Program-made: the position numbers and the translations under genes
The notes under the pieces: model-generated
Database searches by the model: none
The model's input: the letters and a program-made list of their open reading frames with translations, nothing else
What the model was told of the DNA's origin: nothing
Part shown: positions 51,001 through 62,191 of the stretch, piece by piece
Position numbering within the stretch: position 1 is the first letter of the stretch
How the letters are laid out: every line of letters starts with the position of its first letter
Assembly: GCF_022539315.1 (NCBI RefSeq)
Contig: NC_066321.1
Coordinates: 7,692,824 to 7,756,823 of the forward strand
DNA: 64,000 bases
From: Serinus canaria
Lineage: Eukaryota > Chordata > Aves > Passeriformes > Fringillidae
Reading direction: 5' to 3'

Positions 51001-53450
51001 AACAACACCTAAATTGCTTTCATTTTGTGAGTTGAATTTAGATACACAGAATTTAATGTTTCTGAGCAAAAATTCTCAGTGGCACATGTGACTGTTGAAT
51101 TTGTAATTCAAGGTTCATAAAAAGATACAAATAAAATGGCAAAACAGTGCCTTGGTGTGATTTATATATTACTGGGTGCATGATAATTCTTCCAAGCTAA
51201 TGATCTTCATTTAATCAACATCTTGTTCTCATAAATCAGACTTAGATTTGGAAGAAGCAAGTTAAAGAATTGTGGACAGAAACTTGCATACCTTTGTTTA
51301 CTTTTAGAATAAAATTCTTAGTAGTATAAAATAAAACAAAAAAAAAAAATCAGCATTGTCAGTGTAGACCTGGAAATCCCACTCCATGTCCCTGTTTGCC
51401 CTGGCTGTGCTTTGCTGGGTGTGCCAGCCTCCTTGGAGCTGGATTAGGGCTTGTTAAGGACAGTCCCATGGCCACGTGGGTGTCAGAGCTGGGATGTTTT
51501 CACTGTCTGAGCCTGGTGCTGGGCACTGAGCCACCAGCTCTGCCTGAGTCAGCTTGCTGAGATACCCTCAAGGGGACTACAGGGAGTGAGCAAACTGCAG
51601 CCCTGTGGCTGCTCCAGAGACTGGCCTTGTACTGGGATGTGTACACAGCCACTGGATTTTAATTTTCTCACTTGCTGGGCTTTTCTGGGAAATGCCAGTG
51701 TATCTGCAGAAGTAGGGATGGTGCTGAGCCCTCAGGAGTGATTGTTTGGGAGGCTTAGGGAGCTCACATTCCTACTGCAAGCTGAAACACTCTGTTTTAT
51801 TTGAGATTTGCAATTATGTAGAATAGAGAAGCCTATAAATCTCCCTTCATTAAACCACTGTTCTCTCCAGAGTGCAGCCTGGCCAGTTCAGCAGTCTGTG
51901 TGAAACCCAGCCTGGGCCACGCTGCTGCCCCCAGAGCAGAGCTGTCCCTGTTCCATCTGCCCTGCAGCAGAAAGGTCAACCCCCAAGGCTGCCAGAGAAG
52001 TGCTGCTCTTCTGTGGTTCTTTGTTCTCCCTCTGGGGAAGAGGCTGGAATGGGATGTGTGACCAAAACGGAGAATTTGTTCCCTAATTTTCTCAGTGGTC
52101 CAGGGACATGTAGGCTATTTGGACAGCAGCTGTCTGACACCATTGCCAAACTGGCTCAGTAATGGCCCTTGGTGCACTGCAGGAGAGCAAAAATGTTCCC
52201 AAGTAGTTGGGAAAACTGAGGAGATTTGTCGGAATTTTGGAGCTGGCAAAATACCAATGCTTGATGTTTCACCATCACTGTGTAAAGTGGACTCTGGGAA
52301 TGGGAAAACCAAAGTGTTGTTAAAGGTTTCACCACTCATCATCTTTAAAATTTCTTATAATTTTATCTAATTTGAGGCCTCTGTCTCTTTTTTTTTTTAA
52401 AAATAAAGAATGGCTAAAGAAAAGTGTAGGTACCCAAAGTTGTGTGGTACTCAAGCAGTGATGTGGCCTAGAAGGAAGGCTCTGCCAATGCAGCCACTTC
52501 CTCTCCCCTTCTTTTGGTGCTGATTTACTGTTTATTGCATTTCAAACAAATTGGAATGGACTAATAGACTGAAGTCTATTATCCTAGCTTTTAACACAAT
52601 TAAATCATGTTTAGTGCTTTGCTCTAAGGGGGGGAATGAATATCCCTGACATTTTCCTCCAAGATTTCTGCATTATGATTAGTGGGATGGGGAAAGCATG
52701 GGGAGGAATGATAGAAACACTCACATTTTGTGCTTCAGTCCATCATCTCATTGCTCTTTGGGTTGGATAACCACCTCCCATTTCTGCTGGCATGCACTTA
52801 GATCTTTGCATTTTCATTTATTTTTGTTAATTTACTTTGTGCTGCTTTGACCAGTTGTGTTCTAAAATGAGGGAGACTTTTAATTCTTATAGGAGAATAA
52901 TTATGGCACAACTCTTGTTTTCTTTCAACTCCTTTAATGATAGACAAGTCCTTTAACAATGTCAGCATCTTGCTTGCAGACTGTGATTTTGGAAGGCTGA
53001 AGCTCAGATGTAGCTGTGCTATTCTGAGTGGCCTCTTGAAACAGAAACTGAGACAGACCCTGCTGGGGCAGCCTTGATTGGAGAAGTGGTGAGTGAGCAG
53101 ATCCAGGCAAAGGTGCTGTGCTCACTGCCAAGCAGAGTGCCAGGGGAGCAGAGAGAAATGCCTGACAATTTGTTCATCCAGGAAGACTGGAGAAGAAATA
53201 GCTTCCAGAAGCTGTTGCTGCTCTGTGCCAGGGATAGCAGGACCAAAGCCCTCAAACAGTTACAACTTAAGCTACGAGTGATTTGATAAACTTCCTGGAA
53301 AAACTTGGAAATTTCTCAATTAGAACAGCTTTCCATTACCATGGCAGCACAGAGTAGAGGAATATATGGTTTAGTTTTGCTGTGAAAACTGAGCTGACAG
53401 CACACCTGGATTGCAGGATGTGTCTGGCTGGAGCCCCAGGACAGTGCTTT

Positions 53451-53478
53451 ATTCAGCTTTATTCAGCTTTATTCAGCT
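53451..53478. repeat. ATTCAGCTTT tandem repeat, about 2.8 copies
   Basis: The 10-bp unit ATTCAGCTTT is present twice exactly (53451-53460, 53461-53470), followed by a partial copy. Confidence 0.92.
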
Positions 53479-56400
53479 GCATTCTCTGTGGTCACCTGCA
53501 TTTCAGTTTATCTGCCTCCAGCTTTGTTGCCTTTGTGAAGTAATTCCCTTGTGTTTCCATCTTTCCAACATGGCTAGAGTGGCTTAGGCAGCAGACAGTG
53601 ATGTTCTTCCAGCTGAGCTTGTCACAGACATTACGACCTGTGGCTGCTGGTCACTGTCCTCCTCCTTGCCTCCCACAGCTCTGCAGTGAAGGTTTCCTCA
53701 TCTTTCAAACTCCAGAGGCTTGGCTTGACTGCACTATATATTTCACTGTTGGGTTTTTTATTTGTTTTTTTTTTTTCCTGTAAATCAGTCTCCCAGTGGA
53801 TTTTTTAGTATTCAGGAGCTGTCTGGTCCCTCTGTTCTGTCTGAAGTGGGCATGGGGATAGTGTGCTGCTGAGGCATGAATCCTGTGCAGCTGCATGGCA
53901 AGGAAGAAATGGATTTCATAAATGAATATTGGCTGTTGAGCAGAGTTTAAGATTTTCATACATCGATATGCTAAAGTAACTGGGACCACTGAAAATTGCC
54001 ATGAATTGAGCTTGACTTGCTTTGCAAACCAATGACCAGATTAGGAAAAGAGGAAGATTCATTGAGTATGGATGGAAATTTGAATTTTCTAGGTCAGTCC
54101 ATGCCTGGTCACTTCATTCTGAAGTTCAAGAAGGTAAGAAGAGCAGAGCTAATTCATTTGTCCCTGGCAGGGTGCTACTCTCACTGTGCCACCTCCATTC
54201 CTGTAGCTGCTGCACTGTCAGATCTCTGTCTGGCTTTTGATTTGTTTGCACTGGGCATAGATGGGAAAAGGAAGTAGGGATCAGAAAGAACAGGAATTAC
54301 CTGTGTGTACAACTTGGAAAGTCATTTTGAATAGGAAAAGATTGTCTGGAGGAATACATTCCAAGAGTACATTGCATTATAAAACAGTCCAGAATAATTT
54401 TTTGTCTTGAGAGCATTACTAACAGCCTGACCTTTTAGAAGAGCAGTGGAAATCTTGCTCGGCTGACATGTGACTTCAGTAACATATTGCAATTTGGTCT
54501 GTATCTCTAATATCTCTGTAAATGACTATTTAATTAGTAAACACTTCATTAGACAAAGAATTGTCTAGCACCCCCTGTTTATTAAATCAGAAAGCATTCT
54601 CTATTTTAATTAGCATGACATTTTCTATAATCAATTTGATGAAATGCCATCTGCAGTTCTAATGATACTGTGTGCAGCCAAGGCTGATTGACATATGTGT
54701 TGACTGCAAGGTGTCAACCTTCTTGCATGTTTGCATTTGAAAAAACATAAAATGGAAGGAAGAGGAGGACTCTGACTTGCTAATGCTGCTGTTTGTGCTG
54801 GAAAGCAGAATTTTAGCTAAACAAACCAAAACTTAGTAAATATTTTCAGTGGGAAAACAAGCATTAGCAATCTTCAGGTTAACACTGTCAGCAATTTCAG
54901 AAGACTACCCTGAGGCCTCCTTATTCTAGATACTATGGAACAGATTTTCAGCAGTGCCTGAATTATTTCCTTCTCCTTCCTTCACTTTTTTAGAAGCTAC
55001 TTGCTCTCCCAAGACTGTTTTATTAATTGCCTTAATACCAATGGTTTCTATGCACAGAACTGCCTGAGTGCTGATCTCCTTTGGACAATTAGCTTAGGCT
55101 AAGATTTACAGTGCTCTGTGCACATAACCAGCAATTAGCAGTCTGGGCACCTTCTTTATAAATCAGTTTTTTTTGGTCAAACCATTCAATATCAGTATTA
55201 GTAAATTCTAAACCACTTTTAAGCCAGGTTCTAGCAAGTTGGTCTTGGCTTGTATCCATTCAAATTGATCAATCCACACAAGTTTCTCTCAGGAGTTGCC
55301 ATGAAATAAACCCTATTTCAACAAGTAATAAAAATCTAGCAAATATTTTACCAAACTTTTGTTTGCAAACAAAATGTGGATTGACTGTGAATTTTGTAAG
55401 AATCAGGTTTTTTTTACATGCAGAGAAGTGCTTTTAATTCTGTTGCTCCTTGTCAGTGCTAACAGCTGCAGAGATTAATGTGAATAATCTCAGTGAACAT
55501 GATGGCAATGAAGATTTACAGGTTTTAGTTCTATAATAAGCTTGGATCTCCATGATGTCCATTTGAGGCTAAAGAATAACTCAACGTGTATTCATAGGTC
55601 AAAAATCATCACTTAAAACCTCTGAGAATGGAAAGGACTAGGTAGAAATGCAAGTCTTGCCTGGCTCAGATGAAATATGCACAGGATAGTGGAGGCTCAG
55701 ATTCAGTATTCTTCTAAGTCCTCTGGCTTTAGTGAGCCTGGGATGGGTGTCTGTATTTTCATAAACTCTTATTCATCCAGGACAGGATTCCTGCTTTCAT
55801 ACTTCATCAAGGAAGCCCCACTTGTTCTTGAGGCCGTTGGATCTTTCCAAATACAGAGGACTTTCCAAATACAAATACACAACACAGAGGACTTTTAGCC
55901 CTCAGTTGACTGGTCATGTCTCATTTCTCTATTGGTCTGCAATCTCCTGTAAAACATCCCAGATTTAGAGACCTGCAGAAATGACAAAACATTTCCCACC
56001 CCTTTTGCTCATTCACATGAAGGACACAACTCCCTCCTCTTGACTTGCTGCTGAATTATGGAGATAGAACCTGTGTCAACATCTCAGGGCACCAGGGAGA
56101 CTCTTGGAGTTACTCCGTGGAAGAAAAAGAGTAAATGTGATCAGCAGCCTGGAGCTTTTTGTGCCACACACAGGTCTAAAAATTAAATACCACCAATAAA
56201 AGAGGAAGAGTTCCAACTAAAAAAAGCTGGATCATTATTGATGTGAAAGTGAATAGAACCCTGGACTGAAATTCAAGAGATTTGAAGGTGTGGTAGTGTG
56301 TCCTTTCAACTCAGTCTGTGTCATTTAAAAACAAGATGAATTACTTAATTTCAGTGACACATGAAACTAGAGTTTATACTCTTCAAATAAACCACCACCA

Positions 56401-56666
56401 TTCAGTGTCTTGCTGTCAGAAAGATAAATCATGAAAGGCCCCTCTGGCCCAAATTCTTGCACTAGAACAATTCAGGGATTGATTTGCACTATGGGGATGT
56501 ATTTTAGGCTGGAAGTTGCTCCATTTTCCCCCTAAACAATACAGGATATTTCATTAGAAATTGCAAGGGCCTGGATTTCTCTTTTTGTTCATGTGAACAA
56601 ACCTTGTGTAACTGTGAGTGCTACAAAGGAATTCTGTAGCATTTAGGATGTGGTAGCATGTTGTCA

Positions 56667-56704
56667 ATTCAATAAATGGGGGTAAATTCAATAAATGGAG
56701 GTAA
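56667..56704. repeat. 2 x 19-bp tandem duplication
   Basis: ATTCAATAAATGGGGGTAA is followed directly by a copy with one G-to-A difference. Confidence 0.92.
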
Positions 56705-59700
56705 AGAAATCATTGTAAAATTGATGGGGGTCAAGTTGCTTGTCAAGTAAGAAAAGTTTTGCATTGATTTCTTTTCATTTTATGATAGTTTGCCTGTCCT
56801 TTGACATTCCCAGGAACAATTTATATTACACCAGACACAGCACAGAGCTGCACTTCCTGCCAGCTCATACCCTGATCTTAAATAAAACCCTTAGCAGTGT
56901 TGAACCTAAACCAAACACAATAATCTTAGTAAAGCTATTTATAAGAAATACAAGAAATACTGCTTTTATTTTTAAAAATACTTGAGATTATCCTGGTGCT
57001 GTATTTATGTAATAGTGCTGTCACTGAGGACTGTATTTATATACATCCAAACTGTGATTTAAAATGTATGGATTAATAATTTCAGCAGAATGTATATTCC
57101 ATGATTTTTGCATGGAGATAGGGCAGATGATGAAAACACTAACTTTAAAAACATACAATAGCATAAGAATTTGGATATTTAGCCTCACAATGATAAAATA
57201 AATTCCTGTTGGTTCTGCAGCTGGTACAGTTCTGTAAGAGGATGTTGCTGATTAAGGTGAATTTACTCTGTTGTGACAATCCCAGAATTTTGTTTGAGTT
57301 TGTTTTCATGCAATATTTTATTTAATATTGCATTATTTGTGGAAGCCAAATAAGTTGTAGAGAACCTGTTGAGCATCAAGTTGTCCTGCAGAGGTGTGTG
57401 TCCACTAGGCAGCCTCCTTCTCAGTCAGCCTTAGATATAAGGTCCAAATCAAGATGGAATCAATTCTTCCCAAAGGTAGTTGTGTATAATAACCCTGTCC
57501 ACCTCTTTATTTTTTTAGTGATACTGTTCTTAATCCTCCTAATGTGTTTCCCATGAATTCTGTTTGGTGTAAGCTTTGGATGTCATAAAATAAATCAAAT
57601 ATCTTGGATGAAAACCCAATACACGGTTTCAGCAGAGTTGCCTCTATCAAATATAGCACTCTCAATTTCTTTTTAACAAGATCTATGTTCTGTAAAGTGC
57701 TGTTAGGTGTTAATTATACTGCCAGCCATTATTTTTGTGGGGAGAATCCTGGATTTATTGTGCCATTATTTTCTTTGGTACTGATATCAGGATAGCTTAC
57801 ACACAGAGCCTTGGTGGTCTGTCTTTGTGTTTTAGTAAAACAGAATAAATCAATCAGTTATTCAATGCTCTGGAGTTTCCAAACTTTTCAGAAATTTGAG
57901 AACTATTATAATTAGGAAATTTTCCATCAGTTGTTTTCAAGACTGTTTTTGTGTGCATCATCCAGGGCTAGTGACTCGATAGCACATCTTTACAGAGGCT
58001 TCCTCACATTATCCTTTGCTTAGGACAGGATGTTTTTTATTCTGGTGATGTCCTCAGATCAATAATTTGGCTCCTCAGGGCTGCAATTTGTGCTCAGCTG
58101 AGAGCTTTTCACATGATTCTACTGTTTGTTTCAAATTAAATGAGAATTTCTTTGAATTAAGAACTCCACTTCTCTGAAGGTCTTTGTGAAGTGTCAGAGG
58201 TCCCTGAACCTTCTTGTGGAGAAGGCACCAAGATAACAAATAACACAAATCCATCAGCTGGGTGAGTGGATGGGACTAAGGACTAGGTATGGTTTTCTTT
58301 TGTAGAATTTCTGACTCTAGGTAAGAAAATTTAAAAAACCCTCAGTGTTTATGGCTCTCAACATTTGGGCAATCCATGAAAAAAATCCTCATGATGTGGT
58401 GTGACCATCAACTATCACATTATCCAGCCTGAAAAAATATTGTTTGGAATGGGATTTCCATATTAATTACTAGGATTACTGCTGAAGACTGTTCTGCTCT
58501 GTGTTTTCCTGGGATTTTGGTATAACCTTTCACCTGCAAACCACCAGGCATTCTGCAAGCATTCATTTAAGTTATGCCCTTGAGGAGGTAACTGCTGGAT
58601 CCAAGTTCAAAGAGAAGTACAATTCCTGCCCAGTAAAGCCTGGCTTTTCAAGAGGTCTGGCTCAGTTTCCTCTTCTGATTTACACTGAGTAAATTTTCTT
58701 CTAACTTTAGAACAAAGCCTTACATTTATGTCTCTCACAGTATTTTCCATTCCAAGTGTTGTTTCACACCTTTCTTTCAAGAAGAGCCTTAGGACTGTGT
58801 ATTTTATTTGTGGTCCTCTTAGGAATTTTAAGGGAAAGTTCTTTTTTTTGAGAGAATTTGTTTTGGTAGGATTAATTAATGAGGCACAGTGCTATAAATC
58901 CTGTTGGCAAAGGACATGGAGGAGAGTAGATAAATGACAAGGAGTAAGATTGTGTACTTTTTTGGATTTTAGCACATTAGTGTCACCTATGGGGTCAAAA
59001 TGCATGGTTTGGAGCACTGCTGTTCAGTGTCTCTGGGTTGTTTTTGCCTTTTCTCACAATGTGGCTCAATCATAACTGGGGACAGCTCCTTAGTCAGACA
59101 ACTTCATGTTTTTTCTATAATACTCAGCACAGTGATCCAGTGCCATTGGAGATTTCCAGTGCTGGGGTTCCTAAAAGAATAAATGCAAAATAGCCTAAAG
59201 GAAGCTGCAGGAGCAGCCATGATCTGTAATTGGTAACCTGAAACCAAATAACTGTCTGTGAAGGGCTGTTCCTTTTTATTCAAAATGAATATTTGAAATC
59301 TTTTCTCTTTTAAAGGAGCTGCTGTTAATTCCCCAGTCCACAATCTGATTTGCCTTCCTAAACAGCAGCCCTAATAACACTGTCCTAAACTCCATCAATC
59401 CCACCCCACTTCCAGCCATGCCCATAAAATAGCTTAGTAAGCTCTTCAAATGAAGCTTCATTAATTTTACAGAACATTCCAGAGGACATTCACTAGTGCT
59501 GGATGTCTTGAGTTGCTGTGGAGTCAGTTAAAATAGAGCTACATTTTTTCTGAATAAGCAAAGCATTTTTTTTATGATAGCATAACCCTTTTCTCTAGTC
59601 ATGTTTACTTCCCACTTCATAAAATTCAGGGATTTCTAATGAATTTCTCAGGCATTACTGAGGATCAGGGAAGTTCTTTTGTGTTTCCTTTAGGCCTAAT

Positions 59701-60531
59701 TTAGAAATTTTCTTATGCTTTTTTATATTGTTATAATAAAACTGTTTCATTTAATTAAGTACAAATCTCTTACATGGGTTTTAAATAGTCTGAGAGAATC
59801 AGCACTCTATTCAATCTTGTAGCAAATAGTGGAAAATTTGGAACTTTTTTTAACTCAAGGCTGATGTAGTAATTGTGTATTTCTTGGTAATTCTGCAGGT
59901 TTTGATAGAAGCAAATACAAAGTATTTTTCATAGAAATCCCAATAAATTTCAGATTTCTTTTTTTTTTTCTTGAGGTGTGTCAGATTCTTTTTCACACAG
60001 GAAATGATAAATCAAGTGAGTGGAAAAAGGAAGAAGCTGCCACAGTTCATCCCACAGTGTTTTAGATGTTTTGCATGTGGACCTACTTAGCTTTAACCCT
60101 CCTTTGCTAACATTCAGGTCACAAGAAAATTCAGTATTCTGCAGCCCAGCATGAATCACACAGAATATGGACTGGCTTGAAATAGTCATAACTTTGTCCA
60201 TCCAGTCACCAGAAATACAGACCAGCACAGAAGGGTTTTTTTAATCCCTTCTAAGGAGATTGAATGTGAATGTGATGCTCAACAAAATATTTTGGTTTTT
60301 TGCATAGCTTTAATTTTCTATATGTCCAAAACTTAGATATATTGAATGAGAGGAGCATGCCATAGGGCATAAACTGGTAATTTTGAAGCTCATGAGGCAA
60401 ATCAACAAAACCTCTGTCTTGTTTGTGTGTAGTAATAAGGAAATTCTAATTAATTTAACCTGCTGGTTCTCTCTACAGGGATATTAAATTCTCAGTGTGT
60501 TTGCTGACTGCCTATTTCTTTGTCATTGCAG

Positions 60532-60626
60532 ATACAGCAGTGGTGTATAAAACCAGGAATGGACATGTTGTTGAACTGAATGTAGAAACAAATACAACTA
60601 CATTATTACTGGAAAACACAACTTTT
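60532..60626 (+). CDS. DPP10: DPP10 internal coding exon (start of beta-propeller, about human residues 91-122)
   Basis: This 95-bp exon begins AT (second and third bases of the split Asp codon) and gives 31 full codons, starting TAVVYKTRNGHVVELNVETN and ending in ENTTF. Human DPP10 has DTDVVYKSENGHVIKLNIET at this place followed by NATTLLLENTTF, so identity is high, while DPP6 differs clearly. It encodes the first strands of the DPP4-like beta-propeller. Two N-X-T sequons (NTT twice) correspond to human Asn111 and Asn119. A third (N-D-T, human Asn90) is formed across the junction with the preceding exon. The acceptor is TTTGTCATTGCAG ending at 60531 and the donor is a consensus GTAAGT (60627-60632). 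The exon ends in phase 0. Confidence 0.96.
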
Positions 60627-61761
60627 GTAAGTAATACACATCATCAGCTTCTCTCTCAGTGGAAGTCTGCTAGCATTTTTTTCTTGCAACAGGAGGGAGA
60701 GAGTTCAATATCTTAAAGTTAGAGGAGATATGTTCATGACCTAGACTAAATTGCATATAAATGAAAAATAAAAACCATTCCTCTGTCAGGGAATGATTTC
60801 TGAAGGAAGTTATTTGTTGTTTTACGTGTAAATAACCAAGATGTTGGAGGATTTGCTGTTGTTCAGACCATCTGAAGGATGGATCATTCTTGGCATATGT
60901 GCTGGGGAATCTACCTGATGTCTGTCAGGGAAAAATGTTTCATAAAAGGTGGGAATGCTACTTAAATGTTGAGAGTTGTTCACAATTAGAAAAGAGGGAA
61001 ATAGTTCAAGATTCATAGGAATATTTTCCTTAAGGGAAATAAATATGCAAAGAAATATGTGGTGTTAATCTCTGGTTTAGTTGTTTCTCTGTGCTTTAAT
61101 GACTGAGTAGATGATTGGGAATTATTCCTCTTGACCAGCAAAGGGTCAAGAATGGTTTCTGACTAGCAGTAATTGCTAAGAAGTACTTTAATACTTTAGT
61201 CTGCATTTCCTTTTGCTTTGCTTGGCACTGTTATTCTCAGGGATACCACTTACATTCCACCCTGTAATTCTCATTTATCAGGGTTTTGCAGCATAATTGT
61301 GTGCCTTGTCAATCTCTCCTCATAAATACTCCATGCAGACCACTGGCTGTTATTGTAAATCCCTGTACTTTTAATTTAATAAAATCTTTTACACCTGCAG
61401 ACTCAAAAGGATGATTCATTTTCATCAACACTCTTTGGCAAAGGCTGATTTTATTCCTGGTCTGTTCCTGGCCTTTGCTGATAGAGATTCCTCTTTTCAA
61501 AGCATAAAGCCTCAGGTGACCTTTACTCCTAACTCCCCAAACAAGAAAGAGGAGAGTAGAAGTTCAGGAGAAAGAATTTGATGCTGATTTCCTAGGTCAG
61601 TGTAAAGATAGAGGAGAATGGAGGAGAGAATCATATTTTAAAGGGTGGGTGTGGGTGTGTGTGTCTCCCCTTCTGTGAGCTGCTCCTTCCATATGCTGGG
61701 ATGTGCCTCAGGGAACCTCTTAGCCCAAAAAAGGCTGTCAGACACAATTAAAACTGGGTGG
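60627..61761. other. DPP10: 5' part of downstream DPP10 intron
   Basis: The intron starts with GTAAGT after the exon and continues past the window. This first 1.1 kb is unique AT-rich sequence with no gene or named repeat apparent. Confidence 0.8.
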
Positions 61762-62191
61762 TGATGCCTTGTGAATGCTGACCTAGATGGAGTTAAAGAA
61801 TAAAGTAGGGATTTATTGGAAGGCCTCAGTGGATCCACCTTGGGCAGCACAAGAGCCCAGCCAGGGTTACACTCAAGGTGAACCCAAAATGGTCACAAAA
61901 TGCATGACTGGTCATGGGGGTCTCTCACTTTTGTAAGTTCTGGTCCATTTGCATATTGGAGGTAATTGTCCATTTATAATAATATAATTGTCCATTTATA
62001 ACAACAGTTCACCATTGTTTGTGCTCTTGGGTCTGAGATTTGGGTCATTTGTCCTTGGTCCCCAGCTAGAGAAGGAATTTTGTCTCCCTGCTCTGTGAAG
62101 AGACCTTGCCATCCCCTAACACGAAGCTCAGACTTACACTCTAAAGCAGCACAGAATCAGAAAAATAAAGAAGCTAAAACCTGAGGTATCA
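61762..62191 (-). mobile_element. Solo LTR of an endogenous retrovirus (ERV1-like), minus strand
   Basis: About 430 bp that I recognise as a passerine LTR, with TAGATGGAGTTAAAGAATAA, GGATCCACCTTGGGCAGCAC and TTTGGGTCATTTGTCCTTGG in order. On the plus strand it starts TGATGCC and ends GGTATCA, imperfect inverted termini of the TG...CA type. GTGG flanks both sides (61758-61761 and 62192-62195), a possible 4-bp target duplication as made by class I (ERV1-type) integrases. Read on the minus strand it has an AATAAA signal (plus-strand TTTATT at 61812-61817). No internal viral sequence adjoins it. Within it, TAATTGTCCATTTATAA is locally duplicated (about 61963-62001). Confidence 0.78.

Larger units (their letters stand above)
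745..60531 (+). other. DPP10: DPP10 giant phase-1 intron (59,787 bp)
   Basis: The intron runs from donor GTAAGC at 745 to the acceptor TTTGTCATTGCAG ending at 60531. It splits an Asp codon (G|AT), so it is phase 1. A branch-point-like TGCTGAC lies at about 60502-60508, in the expected window before the acceptor. Very large 5' introns are known for DPP10 and DPP6 in vertebrates. The sequence is AT-rich, poor in CpG and mostly unique, with four old retroelement pieces listed separately. All long open frames in it (up to about 150 codons) look like chance: they lack codon bias, motifs or starts in good context. The exception worth checking is the candidate exon at 14459-14674. Confidence 0.93.
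48048..60531. other. Intronic stretch without a confirmed gene
   Basis: About 12.5 kb of intron up to the next DPP10 exon. GC-richer patches lie at about 50.56-50.81, 51.37-51.64 and 51.87-52.05 kb and give the longer open frames there (for example 126 codons at 50430-50810), none with a recognisable family. The remainder is AT-rich unique sequence. No element could be named by eye. Confidence 0.55.

Noticed and set aside
50430..52370. Several long overlapping open frames in GC-richer sequence
   Set aside because: GC-rich DNA lowers stop-codon frequency on both strands. The frames overlap on opposite strands and none resembles a protein family.
649..60626. DPP6 as the identity of the two exons
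   Set aside because: Residues such as SLEDLFRK, NGHV and LLLENTTF match DPP10; DPP6 has different residues at these positions (for example TVEDLF, KGTV and LIEG).
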